64,000 nt of DNA from Amphibalanus amphitrite. Taxonomy: Eukaryota; Arthropoda; Thecostraca; Balanomorpha; Balanidae. The first letter of the stretch is position 1, and each line of letters begins with the position of its first letter. Location of the stretch: assembly GCF_019059575.1 (NCBI RefSeq), contig NW_024882206.1, positions 199,001 through 263,000 on the forward strand, read 5' to 3'. This document shows positions 22,785-33,093 of this stretch, piece after piece. Under the pieces are notes generated by a model, which saw nothing but the letters and a program-made list of their open reading frames with translations, searched no databases and was not told where the DNA came from. The position numbers were made by a program, and so were the translations under genes.

Positions 22785-23975
22785 TATTGAGCTTAGCTGC
22801 CCGACGGCGACCGTTTTTGTAGTAGGTACACTGTGGCTGGCTGCCCGATGGCGACCTTTTTTGCTAATAAAGATAAAAAAGAGTTCGTGTCTCAGTATAT
22901 ATTATTATTCGCAATATATACCAGCAGAAGCAACGCAAAGAAGCAATGATTGAAACACGGATCCATCAGGGTACGACGCGATCGTGAGCACTGGCGCAGC
23001 GCTGCCTCGCGACTGGACGGCAGCTATCTTATGTCGGCCATAGTTACATAAATCAACCATAGAGTATTACGAAAACTCGGCGTTCGTTGATTAGCTGGAT
23101 TAAATGTTATAAAGGGTCGTCTTGGTCAGAAGTCCGCATTCGTGGCTCTCAGTCTCTTCTCTTGTTTTCCTGGCTAGATGGCGCTGGTCGGCAGTCTCGT
23201 GAGGAATAGTATAGATGTCGCCCGAAGTCAATGCCATGTTCTTTTCTGAAAGAGAGGCAAAGGCTGTCAAGCGTTCGGTGATTAAAGCTAAACAAGTTTA
23301 TCAAGTTTCCATGGAAACCGAAAGCGCTTTTTATGTTAGTGAGCGCTACTAGCGCGCAGTGAAAGAGAACCCATACCCCTCATGCTCCTCAATGGCGCAT
23401 TGGCCGCTGTTCAGTGAAGGCGGTGGAACTACAGGCAAAGTGCTCTTCAAAAGGCAGGCGCGTGGTGTTGGTGTGAGGCGCGGGCACGTAAGGCGTATTG
23501 GTCGTGTGAAATCAATCAACCACTGCACGTAATTGCCGGTAGGTGCAGTGCTACGTGCGAAACGTCGACGATCAGAAATGTATTCTTTGTGTGTGTGTGT
23601 GTAACAAAGAGCAACTTGTTCTGAATTGATTCACGTGAGGCTTCGGCACCTGCTGAGTGCTCGCTGCTCGCTCACTTGCGGACGATTGACTGCTGCCTAC
23701 TGAGGAATATCTATTTTTATTATTAATCAAATACCTTGTTTTCGCTATCATGTTCATCCAGCTGACCAACTTGTCTTTTATGGGCAAATTCTCAGTAGTG
23801 TTGTCAGTAGTGTTTGCAGTGCTGAATTTGTCCTTTTTTATCATACTTAGGTACATCACTTTGAATCATCACTTTTAATATTTGATATGCCGTGACTGCA
23901 TCATGAAATTTTGTACTCACTTCCCCGAAAATTTGTACTCAGACACCAAGAAAAAAAAAGAGAATTCCCACCCTG
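22785..23975. other. Right subterminal region of the 14.7-kb element
   Basis: No gene is supported. It holds duplicated GCCCGA(C/T)GGCGACC motifs near 22800 and 22845, a GT tract at 23588-23602 and the right end with TTTGTACTCA-like motifs at 23910-23940. Confidence 0.4.
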
Positions 23976-24427
23976 ACAACAACTATGAAGTTCTGAAGTT
24001 ATTCTCACATGCTGGAATGTTGAAACTCCACTTTTGTCGTCCATTTCCAAGTTTGATGATTGAGCCATCATAATATTGAACTGTTTTCGCTCTTCAGTCA
24101 TAAGCTTTTGCACAAATCTTGAATTTTTACACATCATCTTGAACCATGCTCCAATCTTTCCAACAAGGTACTATGGAACATCAAAGCAATTTTGATTTGT
24201 TACAGCAGCTTCAGATCATGATAGGCTTGAAGGTTCAGTTTGTTACACCATTTGCCAGACAAACCTCTACAAAATGTGTATCAATTCCCAAACTAAGCAA
24301 TTGATTATATCAGTATTTGCAGTTTCCACACAATGATTCATAATATTATTCGATTTTTATATCAAGAAACTCAAATAATCCACAAATTGTTATTGAAACA
24401 CTCCCTCTTCAAGAGCTCACAGCAATA

Positions 24428-25122
24428 CGCAACCGAAGTGTGACGTCATGACTAGTGGCTGGGGCATAATCAGCTGACGGCCCTGTGTTAAAGCAATGGG
24501 ACGAAATTTTATCGGTATTTTTAGAAAACACTGGACCTAGTTAGATAGTTTGGGGGCCAGTTTCTAAGTAAACTGAGTATATTCTATTTTTCTACGCCTA
24601 AAAAATGCTATGTTTTAAAGCGGAAAGGGCCGAACTTCGCGAATTTGTTACGGGCGGCGAACTTGACGCACCAAATACATGACCTTGAAGACGCGAACTG
24701 CGACCACGTTGTAGGATTTTGGTGCGAAAGGTTTGACATATTTGAGTTTGAGCTGATTTAATATTTTTTATTTGTAAAAAGCAAAGGAGAAAATTTACCA
24801 TATTAGTTATTTCGTAAATCTTTTTTATTTTTTATCTATGATTTTAAACCTCTTGATTGGAAATGTTTTGTATTTCTGCGTCAACTTCGCCGCAAATTAG
24901 GTTTTCACCAAATTTTGTGCTTTGCGATATTAGATTTTGCAATATTTTTCCATAGAAAAATAGACCATACATCGTTGTCCTAAATCCAGCTACTAAAACT
25001 ATCTAACTAGGTCCAGTTTTTTTTAGGAAAGATCGGCAAAGTATTGCCCCATTGCTTTAACACGGGGCCGTCAGCTGATTATGCCCCAGCCACTTATCGT
25101 GACGTCACGACTTCGGTTGCGT
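24428..25122. mobile_element. Foldback MITE with long inverted ends
   Basis: The arms start CGCAACCGAAG and extend about 70 bp through TGACGTCA and GGGGCATAATCAGCTGACGG on both sides. The inverted copy U' (near 30954-30963) has the uninterrupted site with a single ATA, against ATA on each side here. The interior is AT-rich and non-coding. Confidence 0.75.
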
Positions 25123-25400
25123 ATAACAATACAAGCAGGGTTACCAACGGGAATTTTTCTAAATCCCAAGATCGCCGCGCGAATTTCCCAAAATCGAGCT
25201 CCATATCCCAAGGTCGACAGGATCAAAGCCCAGTGTGCATCCCAAGGTCTATAGAAACCAAATATAGAGCAAATAAAGTGTATTTGACGTATTTTCAAAT
25301 CTTTGGTTGACTAAATAAATCAATATCGTTAACATAACTTGCATTCGGCACAGTTACACACGCAGGCATAGGTACAGAGACACAGCAAGTTATCTGTCTG

Positions 25401-25768
25401 CAGGGGCGTCGACGCGTAAGGAAAACTGGTCCGACTTTTTCTCGGGGGGCCCCCACCGGTGGGGGCCCCCAGGGGCCCCCGTGGCCGCAGCAGGGCCCCC
25501 GAGAGCCCCAACAGGGGCCCCCCGCGGCCGCAGAAGGGGACCCCGCGGGCCGCAGCAGGGCCCCGCGGTGTCTAGCAGGGCCCCAGAGGCGCAGCAGGGC
25601 CCCCGCGGTCTCTAGCAGGGCCCCCCGAGCCGCAGTAGGGCCCCCGCGGTCTGCAGCAGGGGCCCCCGCGGTCTGCAGCAGGGGCCCCCGCGAGCCACAG
25701 CAGGGCACCGCCTAGTCGAAAAAGTGGTCCGACTATTCGGAAAAGTCGGACTGGTGTCGACGCCCCTG
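25401..25768. mobile_element. 368-bp hAT-like MITE with GC-rich 21-bp repeats
   Basis: The ends CAGGGGCGTCGAC and GTCGACGCCCCTG are perfect inverses, flanked by TCTGTCTG (25393-25400 and 25769-25776). The middle, 25449-25710, is a GCAGCAGGGCCCCCGCGGTCT-type minisatellite. Open frames there are an artefact of stop-free GC repeats. Confidence 0.85.
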
Positions 25769-25805
25769 TCTGTCTGGGTTTTACGAGTTGAAGCATGATC
25801 CGTCG

Positions 25806-25953
25806 CAGTGGCGGATCAAAGGGGGGGGGGCAAAATGGGCATTTGCCCCCCCCAAACGGCATAATTTTAACATTACGCCTATGGACGATGCATGGAAAAA
25901 ATCGATAAATTTTATGGTTTGCCCCCCAAAACTCTGAGCTGGATCCGCCTCCG
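25806..25953. mobile_element. 148-bp hAT-like MITE
   Basis: The ends CAGTGGCGGATC and GGATCCGCCTCCG are inverted, flanked by ATCCGTCG (25798-25805 and 25954-25961). The interior has poly-G and poly-C runs around a TTTTAACATTACGCC core, like the MITE at 6889-7041. Confidence 0.8.
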
Positions 25954-26007
25954 ATCCGTCGGGCGTCACAATTCGCAAACAGGCGGCCAGGCCGGGTGTT
26001 AATCGAC

Positions 26008-27669
26008 CAGGGGCGGATCCAAGGGGGGGGGGTCACATGGGTCATGCCCCCCCCCCTTGAGGCCCGGGGGCCCAAAGACCCGCCAGGGGCACCACCGGCC
26101 TATCAGGGGTATCACAGTCCTGACAGGGGCACCACAGGACCGCCAGGGGCACCACAGGCCTAGCAGGGACACCACGGGCCTGGTGCCCCTGGGCCCTGAC
26201 AGGACTGTAACGCCCCTGACAAGCCTGAAGTGTCCCCGGCAGGCACGTGGTGCCCCTGACAGGCCTGAGGCGCCCCTGCAAGGCCGGTGGTGCCCCTGGC
26301 AGGCCTGTGGTATCCATGGCAGGCCTGTGGTGCCCTTGCTAGGCCTCTGGTGCCCCTGACAGGCTTGTAATGCCCCTGGAAGGACTGTGGTGCCCCTGGG
26401 CCCTGACAAGCCTGAGGTGCCCCTGACAGGCCCGTGGTGCCCTTGTTAGGCCTGTGGTGCCCCTGACAGGCCTCTGGTGCCCTTGCTAGGCCGCTGGTGC
26501 CCCTGGCAGGCCTCTGGTGCCCTTGCTAGGCCGCTGGTACCCCTGCGCCCGGAGAGGACTGTTGCCCCTGAAAAGTCTGAAGTGCCCCTCGGCAGGCCCG
26601 TGGTGCCCCTGACAGGCCCAAGGTGCCCCTGCGAGGCCGGTGGTGCCCCTGGCAGACCTCTGGTGCCCCTGGCAGGTCTGTGGCGCCCCTGGCAGACCTG
26701 TGTTGACTGGTGCCCCTGCTAGGTCGCTTGTGCCCCTCACAGACCTGTGGTGCCCCTGGGCCCTGACAAGCCTGAGATGCCTGGCTGTGACAGGCTCGTG
26801 GTGCCCCTGATAGACCAGTGGTGCCCTTGCTAGGCCTGTAGTGCCCCTGGCAGGCCTCTGGTGCCCCTGCTACCCCTGCGTCCGGAGAGGACTATGGTGC
26901 CCCTGAAAAGCCTGAAGTGCCTCTCGACAGGCCCGTGGTGCCCCTGGGCCCTGACAGGCCCAAGTTACCCCTGCGAGGTCGGTGGTGCTCCTGGCAGGCC
27001 TCTGGTGCCCCTGGCAGGTCTGTGGTGCCCCTGGCAGGCCTGTGTTGATTGGTGCCCCTGCTAGGCCGCTGGTGCCCCTCACAGGCCTGCGGTGCCCCTG
27101 GAAGGACTGTGGTGCCCCTGCCCCTAGGGGTGCTCATGGGCCCAACAGGCCCGTTGTGCCCCTGACAGGCCTGTCGTGTATACTTGCTAGACCTGTGGTG
27201 CCCCTGCTTCCTGGCAGGCCTGTGGTGCCCCTGGCGGGCCTGTGGCGCCCCTACAAGGCCGTAGGTGCCCCTGACAGGTTTGTGGTGTACCTGGAAGGAC
27301 TTTGGTGCCCCTGACAAGCCTGAAGTGTCGAGGACAGACGCTTTAGACGCCAGGGTCAAGTTCGTCGGACTGACAACGATTTGCTTACCTGATAACGTTC
27401 CTGGTAAGTACTCACTACTCAGCGTCCACAACATATATACACATAGCACATTCATATATACTTGCTTACAAGTTACAATTGGTAAATGTGGTTGTTGCTA
27501 AGAGTTAAGATACTGACTAAAAATAAAAAATAAAAAGAAAAAAACTGAAAATGGGGGCACCACCAAAATGAAGTGGACGAAATCCGTTGAGTTTTTAATT
27601 TTGGGTATAGGTAGGGGCACCACTTCGATTCATGACCCTCCCCTTGGAGTTTTCCTGGATCCGCCCCTG
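26008..27669. mobile_element. 1.66-kb hAT-like element filled by a 21-bp minisatellite
   Basis: The ends CAGGGGCGGATCC and GGATCCGCCCCTG are perfect inverses, flanked by TAATCGAC (26000-26007 and 27670-27677). The ends belong to the same family as the 148-bp MITE just upstream. About 1.25 kb of the interior is minisatellite. Confidence 0.85.
26070..27330. repeat. GGTGCCCCTG-type 21-bp minisatellite
   Basis: About sixty diverged units of the form GGTGCCCCTGACAGGCCTG(T)G, with occasional unit-length changes. Because 21 is a multiple of three and the units lack stops, frames on both strands stay open; they are not genes. Confidence 0.85.
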
Positions 27670-28240
27670 TAATCGACGCGGAAGCCACTGGGTATTTCGC
27701 TAAATGCCTCACTTGAGAGCTGAGACGGGAGAAACAAAGTGAAGACGCGTCAAATAAGGATAACTTATTCGTGCTTCATTGGTTGCTTGGTAAGGTACAG
27801 TGAAACCAAACGAAAGAACGCTCGGTTGTGTTCGTCCAAAAAGGACGGTTTACAAAAAAACAAACAATTAAGTTGTGTTAGATGTGTTCCTGATTCCTTT
27901 GTTTGGTCTTTATTAATACTTTTCCTTTTTCCAATGATTAAAAAAATGTGCTTAAATTAGCGGGAGTCGTAAGCTCGGGACAAATCCCAAGGTTTGCTGT
28001 TGAATCCCAAGGTCCCAAGGTCGGGTTCAATATCCCAAGATCTTGGGACAAATCCCAAGCTTTGGTAACCCTGAATACAAGTTCAGAAGCAAACAAACAT
28101 TGCGCCAGATTTCGTATGAAACGCGCCATCATCCTGAAGTTTCTACCACAGACGGTAGTTCAACCGCAGCCGTAGTGCAAAAACCCCTGCCCACCTTACC
28201 CCACGGCGGAGCTCGGTTGCAATTTGTAAATACGCCGCTG

Positions 28241-30772
28241 GTTGCGGGGAAAAGTGCTGATTTTGTCGCAGTTTTAGGAGCCGGTGATTCGGCTGGATTT
28301 TTAGGCTACTTTTTCGTTCCGATTCCTGTATTTCATAGTGTTTAGCTTTTAAATATTTTAGTTCTCTCAGAAAAATATTACTTGCCTTATAGATTTGGTT
28401 AAATTGTTTCATTTTTATAAGCCGACCGCTAGAGTCATAAAACAATACATCAGCACTACAATTATTGTAAACAAACAAATCAAAATGGAGCACCGCTTGG
28501 CTCTGTTCCAAGGCCTGTTTCAAGTTCATCTGGTGTTTTCGTACTCGTGTACGTCGTTTTGTTGGAAGTTTCGGATCCCTTGTGATTGAATTATATCATA
28601 TTTAAGAAACATGTTGACTGAAAACAATTCCAAGTATCCAGGAGGCTAAGGCTCCAGGGTCCTGACTCCTGAGCCCTGAGCAATATTGATATCAAGTTGA
28701 ATTTAGGACATGTTGGTTGATAAACGCAAGTTGGTCTGGCTCACTTATCAGCAAGAAAAAGTAAAATTAAAAGAGCTTATTGGACAAAAACAAGTATACT
28801 ATTGCAGGAGATCATGAAGAGCCCGCTGAGCAATACCAAGCCAGAAAATGCTGGCTGATGAACGCATATTTATGTATTGGTGTGAATATTGAATTATAAC
28901 TTACAACAGCAAGATTAATTTGTGCTAACTATCAAGTGAAAAAAATCTAGAATGAATGAACTCGGGCAGCTTTACTTTGCAGAATGGTAATGTCGTAATG
29001 TGCATTACTCAGTGTCTGACAAATGAAACACACAATCATTCCATTGCTACTGGAGGAGTCAGCTTGCCGCTTGGATCACTAAATCAGCTTAATGTTAAAT
29101 GTGATGTTCATAATTACTTTGCATTTTTTTTAAAAAGGATTTTAGAAGAATTGTCAAAGTGACAAATACAATCCATGCAACGATGTGATCATATGATGTG
29201 TTCATAGTCATGAGTGATTGTTGGTCCAATATACAATAGCAAAGCTGTCAGCATTTCTTTCTGTGGATGGCCAGAAATGACTCAGAACATAGAAGTATTA
29301 ATTTTCTTCACAGGACTGGGATAAAAAGTACTGAGGGTAATCTTCCAGCAAGGAACTTAATAGTTTATTTTGACTTGGTATGAGATGTAGGCACAAGTAC
29401 GTAGGTACTTAGTCATATAGCTAGTAGTTGTGGTTAGTTGGGTGCTCTTAAATTAGGTTGTAGTTTTTAAATTGCCTAGTGTCCATAAAAATGTGACCTG
29501 AGGGCTGAGCATACCTGACTAACCTGACCTAACCTCAATCATCATTCATCACACATATTTGCAACCTACCCAAGACCTGCATAGCAGTAGCACTCAGTTA
29601 TAGGTAGGTACTTACTCACCCTAGCTCCATCTCACCTGCTAACCTTCAACTTGCCAACAGTTAGCTCACCTTGCCAAGCTGTATCCAACTATCCAGGGAA
29701 ACAGTCAAATGAGGAACTGGCTCATTGGGTGGCTGGTGAGAGTCTGTGCGATTAAAGTGTCTCTTCTCTGAAGCTGCTCAGCACTACAGTGTATGCCATG
29801 TTAGATGCTCAGAAAAATGTGGGAAATGATAACTAGGCTACTTTAGTGCTTTGTTCATGCTCAAGACATCAACAAGTACAAATCCTGTGGGGTAAAGCTA
29901 TGAGCTGGATGAGTAATGAGTATGCCAGGTGAGTGTGCTGTTGGACTGTAGTAAATATACAAACAAACACAGGGTCACAGTTATATTCAATCTCCACAAA
30001 AACATACAACAAATAGCTAAGCCTTGCAGTCACAAAAACGCTTTGATTTACAAGATAGGTATACAATATATCCTCTGTCCTTGGGGATCTTCCTGCCAAG
30101 TTGAAGTAAGATGACTGAACTTCAGGATTGATCAACCTTTTCTTCTTAGCCACAGCTTATATACGAGAAAGACTAAATGCTTGGTTGATTAACTGCCTTG
30201 AAAATTTTATGATCCATCTTCAATTCTGATATGAAGGCACGAAGAAAATAGTTCCCTCTCCTCTTGGAATACACAAAACAAAATATGTAATATTTAATAA
30301 CTTCTTAGTGGATGGACAAGAGCAATTATAGCTTCCCCTCAAGTAAACCTCTGGCACTGACGAACTACACTGACACCTCTGATCCAAGATAAACTTGAAA
30401 TGTGTGAATCTGTCTAGTCAATCATGCACCGGATGGAACTTGAGGTCAATATGATATTTTGCGATACAACGTTACTTTAGAACATTTTTGCATGTTTGCT
30501 TCATATTTTGTAACAAACGCGCAAGAACTGCAATATCACAGCACTATATGCTTCTGGACAAAATGCAATGGTAGTGAAAACTTAGCGCTGATGGTATTCA
30601 TTCTTGGCCAAACGTAATCACAAAATGTTTTTGTAGTAACTATTAAATTCCAGCCAAAAACAGTGCACGACTTCAAAAAGAATCATTCCAATGACGGTCC
30701 ATTCTTGCGGTCCTGAAATCGCCACTATTTCCGGCCTCTCCAACGCAACTCGTTGTCCAGACGTAAATATGC
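28241..30772 (-). mobile_element. Body of E3, inverted near-copy of E1
   Basis: This is the E3 body that follows the nested U. It is nearly identical, in inverse orientation, to 46741-49295. The short frame at 29869-30153 (minus) is identical to 47360-47644 in E1, and the frames at 28395-28589 and 28956-29162 have counterparts with no or few changes. None resembles a known protein. Confidence 0.8.
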
Positions 30773-31664
30773 CACGGACACAGGGGAGGAGCGCGTATTT
30801 ACAAATTGCAACCGAGCTCCGCCGTGGGGTAAGGTGGGCAGGGGTTTTCGCACTACGGCTGCGGTTGAACTACCGTCTGTGGTAGAAACTTCAGGACGAT
30901 GGCGCGTTTCATACGAAATCTGGCGCAATGTTTGTTTGCTTCTGAACTTGTACTGTTATTGCTGTGAATTCTTGAAGTGGGACTTGCGAGTGTTTCAATA
31001 ACAGTTTGTGGATTATTTGAGTTTCTTTATATAAACATAGAATAGTATTATGAAACATTGTGTGGAAACTGCAAATACTGATATGATCAATTGTTTAGTT
31101 TGGGAATTGATACATATTTTGTAGAGATTTGTCTGGCAAATGGTGTAACAAACCTCAAGCCTGTCATGATTGTGATCTGAAGCTGTTGTAGCAAATCAAA
31201 ATTGCTTTGATGTTACATAGTACCTTGTTGGAAAGACTGGAGCATGGTTCAAGATGATGTGTAAAAATTCAAGATTTGTGCGAAAGCTTGTGAGTGAAGA
31301 ACGAAAACAGTTGTATATGAGGGCTCAATCAAACGTAGAAATGGACGACAAAAGTAGAGTTTCAACATTCCAGCATGTGAGAATAACTTCAGAAATTCAT
31401 AGTTCTTGTAGCATTGCATTCTTCTTATGTACAGTTATAGGTTTTGTCAGGGTATTTCAAATTCATTGTGTCAGTTGAGATATAGATGTATTGCGGACAA
31501 ATTTTAGAATCATTGCATGGTAGCTAGGACGCTAGGTACTTGTTCGGTAAAAAGGTATGTGATGAATGCCATGAGAAGGTTTTTATGATTTAATATATGG
31601 TCGTTGTTGTACCTACAAAAATGCAAGCTTACTAGCAACTAGTTTCTGAATCAAATGGAAAGTA

Positions 31665-32741
31665 CTAGGGTGACCCGCGTGCTCCGCAACGCGAAAAGGG
31701 GGTATTTTCGATTGACGGGTGTTTGGTTGTTCTTGTGTCGGTTTGGTTATCCATCCATTTCGGTCGATTGCTTTTTGATGGCTAAATGATTTGGTTTGGA
31801 AAGAATATCTATCGGATCGAGGTGCCCGTGTCTGATAAGCATGCTTTCTACTCCAGAACCTGTCAATAGTTCAGTGAACCTGTCAAATGTGTTTTATAAT
31901 TCAGGTGCGTAGTTTAATGACAAATGAAAGGCGTAGATAATTTTCACTAAAAATCGTTTTGCAGAGGTTTGAAACATTTATATTTTTAAGAATACTGTTG
32001 CTTGTAATGCAAACGTGATGATTGGATCTTGGAGAGAATTGAATGCTCTTTCCAATGATAGCATTTTCAATTGTCAAGCGTATCAGGTTAAGCAGCAAAC
32101 CCCGTGTAATTATTTAGTGCCACAATATGGGCAAATGCCATTTTCTCCAGCGATTTGTTCCACCTTGTTTTTGATCAATTAGCTTTTCACAATTTTATCA
32201 TGAGAGGCGGTACATTTCTCCTGCAAATAGGCGTTGTTTTGACTCATTCATTCTGACGGTCACGTGAAAATAAAATAAAATCCAAAATCCATTTAAAACG
32301 GCACTTTTTGAAATAAAATTGCCCTCACGTGTGCACGTGGCGCGTGCCATCCTCCGCACCGCACACCATTCGATAGCCCGTTCGATTCTCTACACGATGG
32401 TGTTTTCCCCGTGCCAATCGGGCCCACGGTTACCGAGATATTGCACGGAAACCGGACCCGTGTCGGGCAAATTTAGCCATTTTCGCCCGTTTTTGCCAGC
32501 CGATTAATACATGTAAAGTCTATGACGCGAATTTGCACTTTTTGGGCACGCGCCACGCGCTCGCTATCGATCCGATCGAGCCGAGACCGCTCAAAGGCAC
32601 GTTGTCCATCCTTGTTCTATGAGTTGCGCAAACTTCAGCGCGGTAGGTGCAACGGTGTGACCTGTAACCCGCGCTACGTAGCACCATGTCGCGACCTTCG
32701 TTATAGACAGAAACTACGCCCTCCTCAAATAGTAATATAGA
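31665..32741 (-). mobile_element. Non-autonomous Helitron
   Basis: On the minus strand the element starts TCTATATTAC and ends CACCCTAG, the TC...CTRR ends of Helitrons. It sits between A and T (plus-strand flanks AGTA and TTTG), and U shows the joined site AGTATTTG. A short hairpin (CGCGT and ACGCG, 31676-31680 and 31689-31693) lies 7 to 11 bases inside the 3-prime end, as in this class. There is no target duplication and no Rep/helicase sequence. Confidence 0.8.
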
Positions 32742-33093
32742 TTTGCCATGCATGTAAATATGTACCTGCAAAGTATGTCAATAAATTTGTGTGATGTTGA
32801 CCAGAGAGCTTTATCATCTGGGCTATGTCGCTTCTTACATTAGGTGTTAAGCATAGTAATTACGGATGAACTTTGTGCCAGTATCTTCAATGCACAATGT
32901 ATGTAGCAACTAGCATGTCTACAACCCTCACTGATCCTGCTATAGCTATAGGCATTTGGCACCAGCAAGACCAAGGGCATGAACTTCACAGTTGCACAAG
33001 CTTTTGTCATGTACCACCAGTCACTTTTTTACTAAAGGTGCACATAGCAGTGCACACAACAATGTGCAGAGGGCCTACACAAAAACAACATGA

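Larger units (their letters stand above)
9309..23975 (+). mobile_element. 14.7-kb hAT-like transposon with transposase-USP gene and SGNH-like gene
   Basis: It starts CAGGGTTGGCAA and ends with the inverse of CAGGGTGGGAA. The 8-bp duplication ACAACAAC lies at 9301-9308 and 23976-23983. U' at 31402-31409 holds the same site once (ACAAGAAC on the opposite strand), so the whole interval entered as an insertion. Both subterminal regions carry GTGTCT and TTTGTACTCA-like motifs. Contents in order: leader exons, a piggyBac-like MITE (12180-13074), the transposase frame (13290-17108), a GGAGCC-rich MITE (17109-17966), the USP domain (17975-18832), 83-bp repeats, the SGNH-like gene (20246-21791) and two small MITEs. 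The 8-bp duplication, the CAGGG end and the transposase family all agree on hAT. Whether the SGNH-like gene belongs to the original element or arrived later cannot be decided here. Confidence 0.8.
25136..28073. mobile_element. 2.9-kb non-autonomous hAT-like element hosting three further hAT-like elements
   Basis: The ends CAGGGTTACCAA are inverted, with the 8-bp duplication AATACAAG at 25128-25135 and 28074-28081. U' has the site once (30947-30954, AGTACAAG on the opposite strand). Subterminal ATCCCAAG motifs occur repeatedly at both ends, as hAT transposase-binding motifs do. No transposase is present. Without its nested insertions the element is about 0.76 kb. Confidence 0.85.
5236..28240 (+). 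mobile_element. Element U (nested in E3), itself carrying five first-order insertions
   Basis: The ends read GGCGTATTTACAAATTGC and its inverse at about 5239 and 28236. Removing the insertions at 5880-7416, 8090-8757, 9309-23975, 24428-25122 and 25136-28073 leaves about 2.5 kb, which matches, inverted, the body of U' at 30791-44227. The GTTGCGG of the E3 terminal repeat appears on both sides of U, a likely remnant of a 9-bp duplication. U and E share the terminal motif GC(A/G)TATTTAC, suggesting related families. No transposase is recognised. Confidence 0.65.
5209..30772 (-). mobile_element. Composite element E3: 9-bp-TSD (MULE-like) element enlarged by nested insertions
   Basis: The 29-bp end starting GCATATTTACGTCTGG lies at 5209-5237 and its perfect inverse at 30744-30772. 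The 9-bp sequence CACGGACAC flanks it at 5200-5208 and 30773-30781. The element's own body is 28241-30772, nearly identical to copy E1 (46741-49295) in the opposite orientation. The rest is nested DNA that entered just inside the left terminal repeat. The 9-bp duplication fits Mutator-like elements, but I recognise no transposase, so the superfamily is inferred from duplication length only. Confidence 0.75.

Noticed and set aside
25449-27330. Long proline/tryptophan- or glycine-rich reading frames on both strands
   Set aside because: They are artefacts of a stop-free 21-bp repeat and are open in several frames at once.
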